A stretch of DNA of 64,000 nt from Candidatus Omnitrophota bacterium (lineage in GTDB: Bacteria > Hinthialibacterota > Hinthialibacteria > Hinthialibacterales > JAKPRU01): positions 1 to 64,000 of the forward strand of contig JAKQSI010000045.1 in assembly GCA_029570205.1 (NCBI GenBank), given 5' to 3'. The notes under the pieces are model-generated. The model had not been told where the DNA came from. It searched no databases and saw nothing but the letters and a program-made list of their open reading frames with translations. Below, in pieces: positions 1 to 9,044 of the stretch. The stretch's first letter is position 1; every line of letters begins with the position of its first letter. The position numbers and the translations under genes were made by a program.

Positions 1-334
1 AGGCCAGGCGTCTCTGCCTGGCCAGTAGGCCAGGCGTCTCTGCCTGGCAAGTAGGCCAGGCGTCTCTGCCTGGCAAGTAGGCCAGGCGTCTCTGCCTGGC
101 AAGTAGGCCAGGCGTCTCTGCCTGGCAAGTAGGCCAGGCGGCTCTGCCTGGCCAGTAGGCCAGGCGGCTCTGCCTGGCAAGTAGGCCAGGCGTCTCTGCC
201 TGGCCAGTAGGCCAGGCGTCTCTGCCTGGCAAGTAGGCCAGGCGTCTCTGCCTGGCAAGTAGGCCAGGCGTCTCTGCCTGGCAAGTAGGCCAGGCGTCTC
301 TGCCTGGCAAGTAGGCCAGGCGTCTCTGCCTGGC
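1..334. repeat. Tandem array of 26-bp palindromic units (13 copies)
   Basis: Thirteen head-to-tail units start every 26 bases (1, 27, 53 ... 313); the last is incomplete and the array may continue left of the window. Each unit holds the inverted repeat GCCAGGC-gtctct-GCCTGGC. Variation is small: the loop is gtctct or ggctct, and the joint is ccagt or caagt. There are no unique spacers, so it is not a CRISPR array. It lies just 3' of the minus-strand gene ending at 365. No ORF in it is credible. Confidence 0.97.
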
Positions 335-364
335 AGAAAAATCACCGGCCCTGCCGGAGGGATA

Positions 365-2113
365 CTACGGAGTCCATGTAATCACGAGTCGGAAGCTGAA
401 TGCAAGAACCGCCGCATCTTTCCGGTTCAGCTCAAAAGTCAACTCATTCGGCCCCGGACACAACTGAGAATGATTTGCAGCCATGTCTTCATAAGGCGTC
501 CGACCGCAACTCCACAGAAACACCCCATTCAATTCCGCGCGCAACTCGCCGTCAAATGAGGTCTGAATCCACATCAGCGAAGAAGAAAAATGACTCGGCA
601 TGGTAAACGGAACCCGGAACAGAATCCTGTCGGGGTTTTCCGGCCTTCTTTCAATCCCTGCGCGTGAAGTACTGCTGATGAATGCCGTGCCAGGAACCGG
701 ATCAAACTGAGATCGGGCCGGTGCAACCGGGGCTGGGTAAGGGTTCTCAACCGCCAAACGGTCAATCTCCACAACCCACACGGATCCGCTGATCGCGTCC
801 GGTTCATCCGTGGCGGATGCGCTGATAATTGTCAGGCCATTGACCGCCGGGGTCGGTATAGGTGTCAGTTGCCGGGTTGGAGAGGCCGCCGGCTTTGGAG
901 TAGGAGTGGGCGTGTTCCGTGGCGTGGGTGTACCCGAAAAAGTCGCCGTTGGCCCGGCCCCCGCTTCCCAGTAGATATTCCGATCATGCGGCGCGTGGAG
1001 CTCCATATCGTCCACCAGCACAGATGCCGGGCCGCCCGACACCTGGACCAGGATGGTCGGGTCCATGACCCCCTGAGTCCGAAACGTGCCCCCCGTGCGC
1101 ACCTGACGCCACGTATTTATCGGCAAATCCGCCACCGGCACGGAGACCACCGCCGTGTAATCGTCATCCGTCAATCCCAGGTAAAAATCTCCCTGATCCT
1201 CATCGGTCAATCGGCGCACCCAAACATGTGCCTCCAGCTGAGCCGGAAGGATAACCGGCGACAGTCCGGCCGGTGCAGACATATACTGCTGAATCACATC
1301 GGTAGATTTCCGCGTTTGCATCAATCGGCATCGTCCCGAACCGTTTGGAACTCTCGTATGCGTGTCCATCGAAAACATGGCGCCGAAAACGGTGCTTACA
1401 CGATCATTCCGCTGCAAAAGAACCTCATTCTTCTCAAAATCCTCATACAATGCCAAACGGGTTGGAGCAATCGCCAAATCGCTCGGCCACCATCCTCGAT
1501 GAACCCGAATTTCCCGAACATGTACCACGGACAGGCCGGTTGTCGATCCCACAGTCTGCAGAATCAGAAACACAACCGGTGAGGTCGATTCATAAGTAAA
1601 AGATATCTCGCGCTCCGTAATCGGGATTTCATCACCCAAAAGTTCCCCGGATGCCAGGTCCCTGAAATCCCAATTCCCGTTCCCATCCGCACCCACAAAC
1701 GCAACGGCAACCCGTGCCGGAATTCGCCCCTCGTTGTATAACTTCATCCGAACCGTGATCGGGCCGGTCCCAACCGGAATCGGCTTGGAAAGCAGCCGTA
1801 CCGCCTGCCAGGCATAAACATCCATTCGGATACCCCGCTCTTCAACGGAAACACCGGCTAAAGGCATCTCCCCGATCTTGTAGATTTGAAGTCCCTTTCC
1901 CTCCAGGGTTTCTGCCTCCCAGTCGGCTCCTTCGGGATTCACAGAAGAAACCATCTCTGTATACGCGCTGTCCCAGTTCTGACCGGCCAGGAACGCCGGA
2001 CGATTAAGATCCCCACAGTGTGCCTCACAAACACAGAAATCGGCCGGTATCAGGGGGCACAAGAGTCCCAGAATCCAAAGCCTGCTTGATCTGCGCAACA
2101 CGCTTGCCGTCAT
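365..2113 (-). CDS. Secreted protein with Thr-Pro linker, unknown function
   Basis: I do not recognise a catalytic family. The ORF track starts at 2182, but an ATG at 2113 begins a better signal peptide (Arg-rich start, then LWILGLLCPLIPA) and sits 4 bases after the stop of the upstream gene, so 582 aa is preferred. The first part is beta-rich and looks like a carbohydrate-binding or jelly-roll fold. A low-complexity linker with repeated TPTP at about residues 389-415 separates it from a C-terminal domain containing ELRAELNGVFLWS, reminiscent of galactose-binding-like modules. It is probably co-transcribed with the FG-GAP protein gene at 2118-5045. Export is inferred from the signal peptide and the linker. 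Confidence 0.75.
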   Translation of the reverse strand: MTASVLRRSSRLWILGLLCPLIPADFCVCEAHCGDLNRPAFLAGQNWDSAYTEMVSSVNPEGADWEAETLEGKGLQIYKIGEMPLAGVSVEERGIRMDVYAWQAVRLLSKPIPVGTGPITVRMKLYNEGRIPARVAVAFVGADGNGNWDFRDLASGELLGDEIPITEREISFTYESTSPVVFLILQTVGSTTGLSVVHVREIRVHRGWWPSDLAIAPTRLALYEDFEKNEVLLQRNDRVSTVFGAMFSMDTHTRVPNGSGRCRLMQTRKSTDVIQQYMSAPAGLSPVILPAQLEAHVWVRRLTDEDQGDFYLGLTDDDYTAVVSVPVADLPINTWRQVRTGGTFRTQGVMDPTILVQVSGGPASVLVDDMELHAPHDRNIYWEAGAGPTATFSGTPTPRNTPTPTPKPAASPTRQLTPIPTPAVNGLTIISASATDEPDAISGSVWVVEIDRLAVENPYPAPVAPARSQFDPVPGTAFISSTSRAGIERRPENPDRILFRVPFTMPSHFSSSLMWIQTSFDGELRAELNGVFLWSCGRTPYEDMAANHSQLCPGPNELTFELNRKDAAVLAFSFRLVITWTP

Positions 2114-2117
2114 TCTC

Positions 2118-5045
2118 TCACTCGCTGCCGGAACGGTTAATGAACACAAAAATATCATCCGACGCGCTGTCACAGGCCGCAATATCCGGCCTGCCGTCTC
2201 GGTTAAAGTCCGCTATTACCATCGGAAGACGCGAGAACGGCGACGCAGGCCGCTCTGTACGAAACACCGCCGCCGCTTCATATATCCGGGGGCCGCTTCC
2301 GCAGACAATCCCGATAGATTGTTTTCCCCCCGTCCCGATCTCACGATTCAGCAGAATCAGGTCCGAGACCCCATTCAAATCCAAATCCGCCGCGCGGATC
2401 GACTCGGTCAGGGCATTCTCCAGAAATCCTTCCAGCACAGCTTGACCGAATGTCCCATTTCCACGCCCGTAATAAAGACGCCGGGTCCCATCAAAAAGCG
2501 ATACCGCCAGGTCCGGATGCCCATCCATGTCGATATCCTGCACAGAAAGGCTTCGAGTGTAGGAACCCGCTACCCGATCATCCGTGGCAAAAGAAACCGT
2601 GGATTCAAATTGCCCGTCCCGATTGATATACACCGTTATCCGGTATGGACGTCTCACTGCAACAGCCAGATCCTCAAGACCGTTACCGTCAAAATCCGTC
2701 GCCTCCAATCCGCCGAACGCTCCCGGAAGGACCAGATACGAGACCGGCTCCAGCAGCCCGCTTCCGTCTCCACGGTAGACTATCAGTCGATCCTCTTCGA
2801 ATTCGAGCGATGGAACCATTGCGTCGAGCTGACCGTCTCCTGTGAAATCTCCCACGGCCAACAGGTTCAGCCGAGGCGCGCCGCTCCCGATATCCGGGTC
2901 GGCGGTGGGAGGAATGGAAACCGGCCCCAACGCGGAAAACCGCCCACGCCCATCTCCAGCGAAGAGGCGGAGAGTCTGCCCGTAGGAATGAGCAACAACC
3001 AGGTCAGGATGACCGTCCCGGTTCATATCCGCCACCGCGATACTTGCCGGACCGGCATCTGTCAGGATGGCCCCCACCGGCTGAAATCCGCCGGTTCCCA
3101 GCCCCAGAAACAGAGAAAGGCTGTTTCCATTCAGGTCCGCCGTCACAAGGTCTGCAATCCCATCCTCGTTGAAATCGCCCACCTTCAAATCGTACGGCAC
3201 ATCGCCGGTTCGGAATGTGCCCGCAAAAGCCAACTGAAACTCGCGGTCGCACGTATGAACCTGAATAGGAGTGGGAGATGGCGTTGCAGTCGCTCCCTGA
3301 GTAGGAGTCGCAGATGGGCTGGGGGTAGAGGTCGGGGTTCGGGTCCTTGTTGCTGTACCGGTCGGTGATCTCGTGGCAGATGGCGTCGCCGAAGCGGTCC
3401 AAGTGGTGACCGGCGTGCGCGTATCGGTCGGCGTCGGCGAAGGGAGTGACGTGGGTACAAAGGCAGCAGTCGGTGTGGCGGTCCACGTCGGTGTCTCGCT
3501 CTTCGTCGCGGTTTCAAGCGGCTCTGCCTGGACAAAGAAAGACAACCGCACCGGCTCACAAATCGGCGTGCCGTTCGGGATCACCTGAAACGAAGAGTCT
3601 TCCGCAATCTCCACTCGAAATCCCGGCCCGGAATCGGGAAGAGAATACCAGGAGATCGAAGACACCTCGATGCTTTCCTGCGGATCAATGAAATCGTTCA
3701 GCAGATAGGTACTCCGATAAGGTCTCAAGCCGTGCAGAATCACGGGCGAGAGCTGGTACGGCCGAACAATAAACGTGGAGGTCTTCACTGTCGCAATCTC
3801 CGCTGCCGACTGACGACCATCCGATACACAAATCTTCAGTTCGTATTCCTTGCCCGCCTCCGGTTGTGCCGGAAAACGGATGACATTGGAAAATCGCCTT
3901 TCGCCAAGTCCTTCCCATTCCCAGAACAACCGGTCCACAGGCGTCTCGGTCTCGGCTACATAGTCCCGCAAATCCAGCACAGAGGAATAAGACGTACCCA
4001 CCCGCAAACGCAGATCGGGAATCCGCCTCAGCCGGAGACTCAAGGAAGGAACCGGCGTCGGTGTGCTTTCAGGTAACGGTGTGGGAATCGGCAAAAACGA
4101 CGACCGGATACGGACTACCGTCTCCCCCACAGCAAGATACAACCCCCCCGGAAACTTGCCGCCCGATAGGAACGCCATCCCGTGAAATGGCTGCTTGCCG
4201 AAATCGGCAACCAAACCCGCATTTCCATTGGCATCCATTCGATACAGCCGGGTCTCCGCATCTTCTTCAAAACCCGTTTCGGCAATTGCGAATAACGATT
4301 CTCCAAAAGGATCACCGCAGGCAAAAACCAACTTCGACAATCTCGCAGGCCCCCCCTGTTCCTCCCCGGCCATTTCGCAGAAAAGATCCGGAGTCCCATC
4401 CCCATTCACCTGGTAGATTCTGGAACCGGTCGATAAGTAAAGCCGATCGCCGAATCCAAACGCGCACCCGGCAACCCCGTCGTGGAACAAAATCCCTGTC
4501 GTGAATACCTGTGACGTCTTCTCGGTCTTATTCACCCGCAATACCCCTCCCCACAAAGACACCGGATCAACCGCCGGAAAAAAGAAATCGCCATTCCAGG
4601 GAACGCTCGCCGGACCGACACCCACCCCCCAAACCGGAAAATCCACCGCCACCCCATCCAACACCCGCTCCACAGTCCCGTCCGAATACGCCCGCGTCAC
4701 CCGCACAAAACATTCTCCGGCATCCAGCCGAAGAATGTTTCCCTGCCCTTCCCCGGAGATCAATGCCGGAAACTCCGAATCGAACAAAAGAGGATCCCGG
4801 CACAGAATTCTCGATGAAAAATCCTCTTGAAATATCCAAATTGTATTCCCGTTCGCCGCAAACAGATCACCGTCCCCATTGAACGCCAAATCCGAAATCG
4901 CGACCCCCCCGGCCAGGAGATCGATGGAATACCCCGCCGCGACCGTTGGAATCTGCGCCAATGCTTGCGCCCCAAAAACCACAATAAGCGCCATACCGGG
5001 TAGGACCGGGCCAACGGAATGCACACGGGAGGCGGCGTTACGCAT
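2118..5045 (-). CDS. Secreted FG-GAP/VCBS beta-propeller protein
   Basis: A 975-aa protein with an N-terminal signal peptide (ALIVVFGAQALAQ). The region to about residue 320 resembles an NHL/glucose-dehydrogenase-like propeller, with repeated phrases such as NGDGDLFAANGNTIW. A short PT linker and an Ig/cadherin-like segment follow. A long Thr/Pro/Ser linker spans about residues 505-590. The C-terminal 380 residues hold seven FG-GAP/VCBS motifs (DFNEDGIADLV, DMNRDGHPDLV, DFTGDGQLDAM, DFDGNGLEDLA, DIDMDGHPDLA, DLDLNGVSDLI, DFNRDGRPDIA), the number for a closed seven-blade, calcium-binding propeller. Such proteins act outside the cell in adhesion or polymer binding. The partner or substrate cannot be read from the sequence. 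It is the first gene of a two-gene minus-strand unit. Confidence 0.88.
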   Translation of the reverse strand: MRNAASRVHSVGPVLPGMALIVVFGAQALAQIPTVAAGYSIDLLAGGVAISDLAFNGDGDLFAANGNTIWIFQEDFSSRILCRDPLLFDSEFPALISGEGQGNILRLDAGECFVRVTRAYSDGTVERVLDGVAVDFPVWGVGVGPASVPWNGDFFFPAVDPVSLWGGVLRVNKTEKTSQVFTTGILFHDGVAGCAFGFGDRLYLSTGSRIYQVNGDGTPDLFCEMAGEEQGGPARLSKLVFACGDPFGESLFAIAETGFEEDAETRLYRMDANGNAGLVADFGKQPFHGMAFLSGGKFPGGLYLAVGETVVRIRSSFLPIPTPLPESTPTPVPSLSLRLRRIPDLRLRVGTSYSSVLDLRDYVAETETPVDRLFWEWEGLGERRFSNVIRFPAQPEAGKEYELKICVSDGRQSAAEIATVKTSTFIVRPYQLSPVILHGLRPYRSTYLLNDFIDPQESIEVSSISWYSLPDSGPGFRVEIAEDSSFQVIPNGTPICEPVRLSFFVQAEPLETATKSETPTWTATPTAAFVPTSLPSPTPTDTRTPVTTWTASATPSATRSPTGTATRTRTPTSTPSPSATPTQGATATPSPTPIQVHTCDREFQLAFAGTFRTGDVPYDLKVGDFNEDGIADLVTADLNGNSLSLFLGLGTGGFQPVGAILTDAGPASIAVADMNRDGHPDLVVAHSYGQTLRLFAGDGRGRFSALGPVSIPPTADPDIGSGAPRLNLLAVGDFTGDGQLDAMVPSLEFEEDRLIVYRGDGSGLLEPVSYLVLPGAFGGLEATDFDGNGLEDLAVAVRRPYRITVYINRDGQFESTVSFATDDRVAGSYTRSLSVQDIDMDGHPDLAVSLFDGTRRLYYGRGNGTFGQAVLEGFLENALTESIRAADLDLNGVSDLILLNREIGTGGKQSIGIVCGSGPRIYEAAAVFRTERPASPFSRLPMVIADFNRDGRPDIAACDSASDDIFVFINRSGSE

Positions 5046-5249
5046 CAGCGCTGCTCAAAACGAATATCTTCCGTCTGATATATCGCCATTCCCGCCCTTT
5101 GTCATTATCACAATCAGATTCTCCAAACTCAGGCATCCCACGCCCAACTCCCCGCCCTCCCTCCATGGGCTTGATCCGCCACAACCCCGTTACTCTCCTC
5201 ATCCTCAACCGTTTTATCATTTTGACAGGCAGTCCTGATTCTCTCTCCG

Positions 5250-5290
5250 CCCCGATGGGTTTCTACTCCGTCCCATCGGGGTCTCTTTTT
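5250..5290 (+). terminator. Intrinsic terminator-like hairpin between divergent genes
   Basis: CCCCGATGGG (5250-5259) and CCCATCGGGG (5272-5281) form a perfect 10-bp stem with a 12-base loop, followed by TCTCTTTTT. It reads as a rho-independent terminator on the plus strand, yet no plus-strand gene ends upstream. It lies 55 bases before the CBM9-like gene, so it could be a leader attenuator or the end of a short transcript. The rest of 5046-5344 holds a TTGACA at 5222 without a matching -10 and no convincing ORF. Confidence 0.75.
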
Positions 5291-5344
5291 GCCTGCCCCA
5301 AAGCCTTCTCACAGCAACCGGACTATACTATCATTGTTGCCATT

Positions 5345-6145
5345 ATGAAGACATCTTTCATCCCAACCATCATGATCCTTACGCCCCTTCTCTTTCCCGT
5401 TTTTTCCGTGCAGGCAAGTCCCGTTCCGTCCGATGACACCCTTCCCCGGTATGTCTGCCCCTGGACAGATGCCAAAATCGTCGTGGACGGCATTCCCGAT
5501 GAGCCGGCCTGGACCGTCGCCCCCATGGTGACTTTCCTTGACGCAACCAATCGCGGCCCGGTCCGCCTCGCCACAGAGGCCCGCATCCTTTATACCGACG
5601 ATGCTGTCTATTTCTCCTTCTATTGCGACGATAAGCAGATCACCTCCAAAATGACCCGCCGCGACGACAACCTCTTCAATGAGGAAGTAGTCGAGGTGTT
5701 CTTCAGTCCCTCCGGGGATCTGAGTGCCTACTATGAATTTGAAGTCAACCCGCTCGGCACACTCCTGGACCTGACCGTAAAAAATAACTTCAAAATCACC
5801 GACACTTCGTCCGGTCGGATCGTTGACTATTCCCCCGGATGCGACACCAATTTCGCCTGGAACTGCAAGGGAATTCAGTGGGCAGCCTGGCAGCATAAGG
5901 AGAACGATCAACTGGTCGGGTGGAGCGTCGAACTCGCCGTCCCATTCGCCGGTATCGAACGAAAAACTCCCTCACCGGGCGAAATCTGGCGTGTCAACCT
6001 GTACCGGATCGACCGCAACCAGTCCGATCCGAAACTCGATGAATACTCCGCCTGGTCGCCGACTATGCAGACTCCCGCCTCCTTCCATTGCCCGCACTTC
6101 TTCGGTTTCCTGGAGTTCGCGGGAAAGGCAGAACCGGCAAAGTAG
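5345..6145 (+). CDS. Secreted CBM9/DOMON-like carbohydrate-binding protein
   Basis: The ORF track starts at 5099, but the first 82 codons run through the divergent intergenic region and its hairpin. The ATG at 5345 begins a clean signal peptide (MKTSFIPTIMILTPLLFPVF), giving 266 aa. The mature part matches the family-9-like carbohydrate-binding pattern: VDGIPDEPAWTVAP, then a strand ending YTDDAVYFSFYCDD, then EEVVEVFFSPSG, YYEFEVNPLGTLLDL and a C-terminal GWSVELAVPFAGI and WRVNLYRID. This family is common in outer-envelope or secreted proteins that bind xylan-type sugars or haem. No catalytic residues are evident. The gene stands alone, convergent with citrate synthase. Confidence 0.85.
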   Translation: MKTSFIPTIMILTPLLFPVFSVQASPVPSDDTLPRYVCPWTDAKIVVDGIPDEPAWTVAPMVTFLDATNRGPVRLATEARILYTDDAVYFSFYCDDKQITSKMTRRDDNLFNEEVVEVFFSPSGDLSAYYEFEVNPLGTLLDLTVKNNFKITDTSSGRIVDYSPGCDTNFAWNCKGIQWAAWQHKENDQLVGWSVELAVPFAGIERKTPSPGEIWRVNLYRIDRNQSDPKLDEYSAWSPTMQTPASFHCPHFFGFLEFAGKAEPAK

Positions 6146-6184
6146 CCGTTCCAGCGCCGTCCTTCCGGTGTCCTCTCCGTCTAC

Positions 6185-7447
6185 TTATCGTCGATCGATG
6201 GGCGTATACTCTTCTCTCACCGGGCCGGTGTAGACCGCTCGGGGACGGAAAATCCGGTTGTTTTCCAGGTACTCAAGAAACCGCGCGCCCCATCCCGATA
6301 TTCGACTCGCCGCAAAGATCGGGGTAAACATCGCCGCGTGGATCCCCAACGCTCGGTACACAATCCCCGAATAAAAATCGACATTCGGAAAGACTTTCTT
6401 TTCGACACCCAGTTCGGCGCAGACTATCTCATCCAGCTTCTTCGCAATATCATACACTCTCTTGATCTCCCGATTGTTCTCCGCCATCTTGCCCGCCAGA
6501 GGACCCAGTATCCGTGCCCGGGGATCGTACGCCTTGTACACACGGTGACCGAATCCCATAATCTTGCGTTTGCTTTCACGCGCTTTCTGAAACCAGGCTT
6601 CCACATTGTCTACCGAACCGATTTCCTCCATATCGTAAAGTACACGCTCGTTCGCCCCGCCGTGCAACGAACCTTTCAAACTGCCGATCGCCCCCGAAAT
6701 CGTCGCGTAGGCATTCGCTAACGAGGAGTTGATTACCATCGCGCTGAACGTCGAGGCATTCATGCCGTGGTCCGCATGAAGAATCAGAGAAATATCCATA
6801 ATCCGCTCCGCAACCGCACTGGGCCGCTCGCCCGTCATCATGTACAGTAAATTCGCCGCATGGGACAGACTCGGCTCCGGCTCAACCGGATCCCGGCCCG
6901 ACCGAAGACGCGCAATCATTCCCGTTATGGTCGCAATCTGGGCAATCAATTTGATCACGATCTCCCGCTCATTTTCGACAGTTGTGTCCTCGGCTTTTTC
7001 ATCCAACATCCCCAAAACAAGAACACACAGCCCCAGCGCCGTCATCGGATGCGTGTCCCGCACCCGCGCGGTCGGAGATCGCTTCAATACCGCCAGAACA
7101 GTCTCGTCAATCGGCATGTAGCCGGCCAGTTTTATACGAAAATTATCAAGATCTTTTCGCGTCGGTAGTTTTCCATATAAAAGCAGATAGGAGGTCTCCT
7201 CAAAACTGGATTTTTCGGCTAATTCAAAAATGTGGATCCCCCGATAGATCAACCATCCTTTGGAGCCGTTCACATATCCGATCTTCGTGCCGCAGGCAAT
7301 CGCTCCTTCCAGGCCCGGCCTCAGTTCGCACGTGATCGGCCAGTTCAATTCGCCGACCAGGGTCGGTTCCGGCTCATCATTCGTTTCCTGGGCCGCCTTC
7401 TCGGCCGCCTGCCGGACAATTCCATTAATGGCTTCAACATCGTTCAT
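6185..7447 (-). CDS. gltA: Citrate synthase
   Basis: Condenses oxaloacetate and acetyl-CoA to citrate in the cytoplasm. At 420 aa it fits the family. Signatures are HADHGMNASTF, MGFGHRVYKAYDPRA (catalytic His of the GHRVYK motif) and NVDFYSGIVYRALG (catalytic Asp). The ORF track starts at 7573, but a perfect GGAGGTG ribosome binding site (7457-7463, complement) sits 9 bases before the ATG at 7447, and the upstream 42 codons are low-complexity. It is the last gene of the ferredoxin-oxidoreductase operon, separated from the gamma subunit by 143 bases that contain a polypyrimidine stretch and a short direct repeat. The pairing with a 2-oxoacid:ferredoxin oxidoreductase suggests a TCA arm running between citrate and 2-oxoglutarate. 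Confidence 0.95.
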   Translation of the reverse strand: MNDVEAINGIVRQAAEKAAQETNDEPEPTLVGELNWPITCELRPGLEGAIACGTKIGYVNGSKGWLIYRGIHIFELAEKSSFEETSYLLLYGKLPTRKDLDNFRIKLAGYMPIDETVLAVLKRSPTARVRDTHPMTALGLCVLVLGMLDEKAEDTTVENEREIVIKLIAQIATITGMIARLRSGRDPVEPEPSLSHAANLLYMMTGERPSAVAERIMDISLILHADHGMNASTFSAMVINSSLANAYATISGAIGSLKGSLHGGANERVLYDMEEIGSVDNVEAWFQKARESKRKIMGFGHRVYKAYDPRARILGPLAGKMAENNREIKRVYDIAKKLDEIVCAELGVEKKVFPNVDFYSGIVYRALGIHAAMFTPIFAASRISGWGARFLEYLENNRIFRPRAVYTGPVREEYTPIDRR

Positions 7448-7578
7448 CTCGCTATTCACCTCCGCTATATCAATTCCCCCCCACAGATGAATTATACCCC
7501 AAACCCCGCACGACTCCCCCTCTCCTTTCCCTCGACCCCCGTCGCTCCATCCGCCCCTCCCCCTTCTCTCCATTCTTT

Positions 7579-7605
7579 GATTCCTGATTCTTAATTCCTG
7601 ATTCC
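7579..7605. repeat. Short direct repeat over the gamma-subunit stop codon
   Basis: ATTCCTGATTC occurs at 7580-7590 and again at 7594-7604, period 14. On the minus strand this reads GGAATCAGGAATTAAGAATC, so the last codons and the TAA stop of the gene at 7591-8130 lie inside the repeat. A polypyrimidine stretch (about 7505-7575 on the plus strand) adjoins it. Confidence 0.7.
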
Positions 7606-8130
7606 ATACTCCACCCCCCGACCGTATGCCTCCAGATTCAGCTCTTCCGTCCCGCGCGGCACGGAGACACGCACTGCTTCCCGCACCGCCTCTTCTCTCA
7701 ACAAACCGGTCGTCGCACTGAAAAATCCCAGCATGACCATATTGACAACAATCCGGTTACCCAGTTCCTCCGCGATACGAGTAGCCGGAATCCCTCTAGC
7801 CCTCCGGTGACCCACCCGCTCATCAACATGAACAAGGTCCTCCTCAAAAAGCAGAAGACCATCCGGAGCCAGTTCCGGTACGAATTTCGTATAGGCTTCC
7901 TGGTTGATCGCGACCAGGATATTCGGTTGACGGACATACGGGTACAGGATTTCCTGATCCGAGATCACCAGTTGCGAACTGCACGCGCTGCCGCGGGCTT
8001 CCGGGCCGAAACTCTGAATCATGGTCGCATTCAGCCCGCCATACAGCGCCGCCGCTTTCCCCAGAACAAGGCCGGTCAAAATAACCCCCTGTCCGCCGAA
8101 TCCGCCAATTTTCACTTCTGTTCTGCTCAT
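7591..8130 (-). CDS. korC: 2-oxoacid:ferredoxin oxidoreductase, gamma subunit
   Basis: A 179-aa protein of the pyruvate/ketoisovalerate oxidoreductase catalytic gamma family. The N-terminus has the glycine-rich GGFGGQGVILTGLVLGKAA, followed by SFGPEARGSACSSQLVISD, both typical of this subunit, which contacts CoA in the assembled enzyme. The start ATG overlaps the stop of the beta subunit by four bases (ATGA), which implies coupling. Gene order delta-alpha-beta-gamma and the citrate synthase neighbour favour 2-oxoglutarate as substrate, but pyruvate or branched-chain 2-oxoacids cannot be excluded from sequence alone. The last codons lie in a small direct repeat. Confidence 0.9.
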   Translation of the reverse strand: MSRTEVKIGGFGGQGVILTGLVLGKAAALYGGLNATMIQSFGPEARGSACSSQLVISDQEILYPYVRQPNILVAINQEAYTKFVPELAPDGLLLFEEDLVHVDERVGHRRARGIPATRIAEELGNRIVVNMVMLGFFSATTGLLREEAVREAVRVSVPRGTEELNLEAYGRGVEYGIRN

Positions 8131-9044
8131 TGTTCGATCTCGTTCTCCCCATGTTGTTCCAGAGGATCGCTCTCCTCTGAAATCCCCCGATACTCCGGGA
8201 ATCGTTCGCCCAGACGGCTTTTCATTTGTTTGTTGTATCCGTCCAGGAAGGTCGGACGGTCGATATCCACAAAACGCCCGACTAGGATCTCTTTTCCCGG
8301 CACAATCGCTGCTTCCTTGGTGTCGGCGCCGTGTTTTACAACCGACATTTCCCGGTACATTTTCATGGTATCCACACCGGTCCCCTGTCTATTCCGCCGC
8401 CCATATAGAGTCGGACACGGGGTAATGATTTCCAGAAAGGTCATGCCTTTTTTCTTCAGGCATTCCGCCATCGCGCGCGTGAGCTGCGTAACATGAAAGC
8501 TCGTCCACCGGGCCACATAAACGGCGCCGCTGGATTCGGCCAGGTACGGAAGATTAAATTCCTGCTCAAAACCGCCGTACGGGGCGGTCGTCGAGATGGA
8601 CCCCGGCGGCGTAGTCGGTCCCGCCTGCCCGCCGGTCATCGCGTAGGTGAAATTGTTGATGCAGATGATTTTCAGGTCGATATTCCGCCGCGCTCCATGG
8701 ATCAGATGATTCCCGCCGATGGCAATCAGGTCCCCGTCTCCGCTGTACACAATCACAGTCATCTCCGGTCGGGCCAATTTTAAACCGGTCGCAAATGGAA
8801 TCGCCCGCCCGTGCGTCGTATGAAACGAATCCGTGGCAATATATCCGGCCACCCGGCCGGTGCATCCGATCCCGGACACCACGGCAATCTTATTGCGTGG
8901 AATCTTCGATCTTTCAATCGCCCGGACAAAACAATTCACCGTCGTTCCAATCCCACACCCCGAACACCACATGTGCGGCATCCGGTCCATACAAAGGTAT
9001 TCCTCAACTACATTCCGTGGTACTTCCATTTCCGCCATACTCAT
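8127..9044 (-). CDS. korB: 2-oxoacid:ferredoxin oxidoreductase, beta (TPP) subunit
   Basis: A 305-aa thiamine-diphosphate-binding subunit. It shows the cysteine-rich N-terminal WCSGCGIGTTVNCF, GIGCTGR, the HGRAIPFATGLKLA stretch, and the TPP/Mg motif running from GDGDLIAIGGNHLIH to INN. The FTYAMTGGQAGPTTP segment is typical of KorB-type beta subunits. It decarboxylates the 2-oxoacid and passes electrons to ferredoxin while forming the acyl-CoA. Four-base overlaps at both ends (with korA and korC) show tight translational coupling. Confidence 0.93.
   Translation of the reverse strand: MSMAEMEVPRNVVEEYLCMDRMPHMWCSGCGIGTTVNCFVRAIERSKIPRNKIAVVSGIGCTGRVAGYIATDSFHTTHGRAIPFATGLKLARPEMTVIVYSGDGDLIAIGGNHLIHGARRNIDLKIICINNFTYAMTGGQAGPTTPPGSISTTAPYGGFEQEFNLPYLAESSGAVYVARWTSFHVTQLTRAMAECLKKKGMTFLEIITPCPTLYGRRNRQGTGVDTMKMYREMSVVKHGADTKEAAIVPGKEILVGRFVDIDRPTFLDGYNKQMKSRLGERFPEYRGISEESDPLEQHGENEIEQ

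Noticed and set aside
1-334. CRISPR array
   Set aside because: Units are contiguous 26-bp repeats with no variable spacers and no cas gene nearby.
869-1582. 237-aa plus-strand ORF
   Set aside because: Antisense to the secreted PT-linker protein; Arg/His-rich shadow composition.
2319-3368. 349-aa plus-strand ORF
   Set aside because: Antisense shadow of the FG-GAP repeat region.
5222-5227. TTGACA as a promoter for the CBM9-like gene
   Set aside because: No -10 element at suitable spacing, and the terminator-like hairpin lies just downstream.
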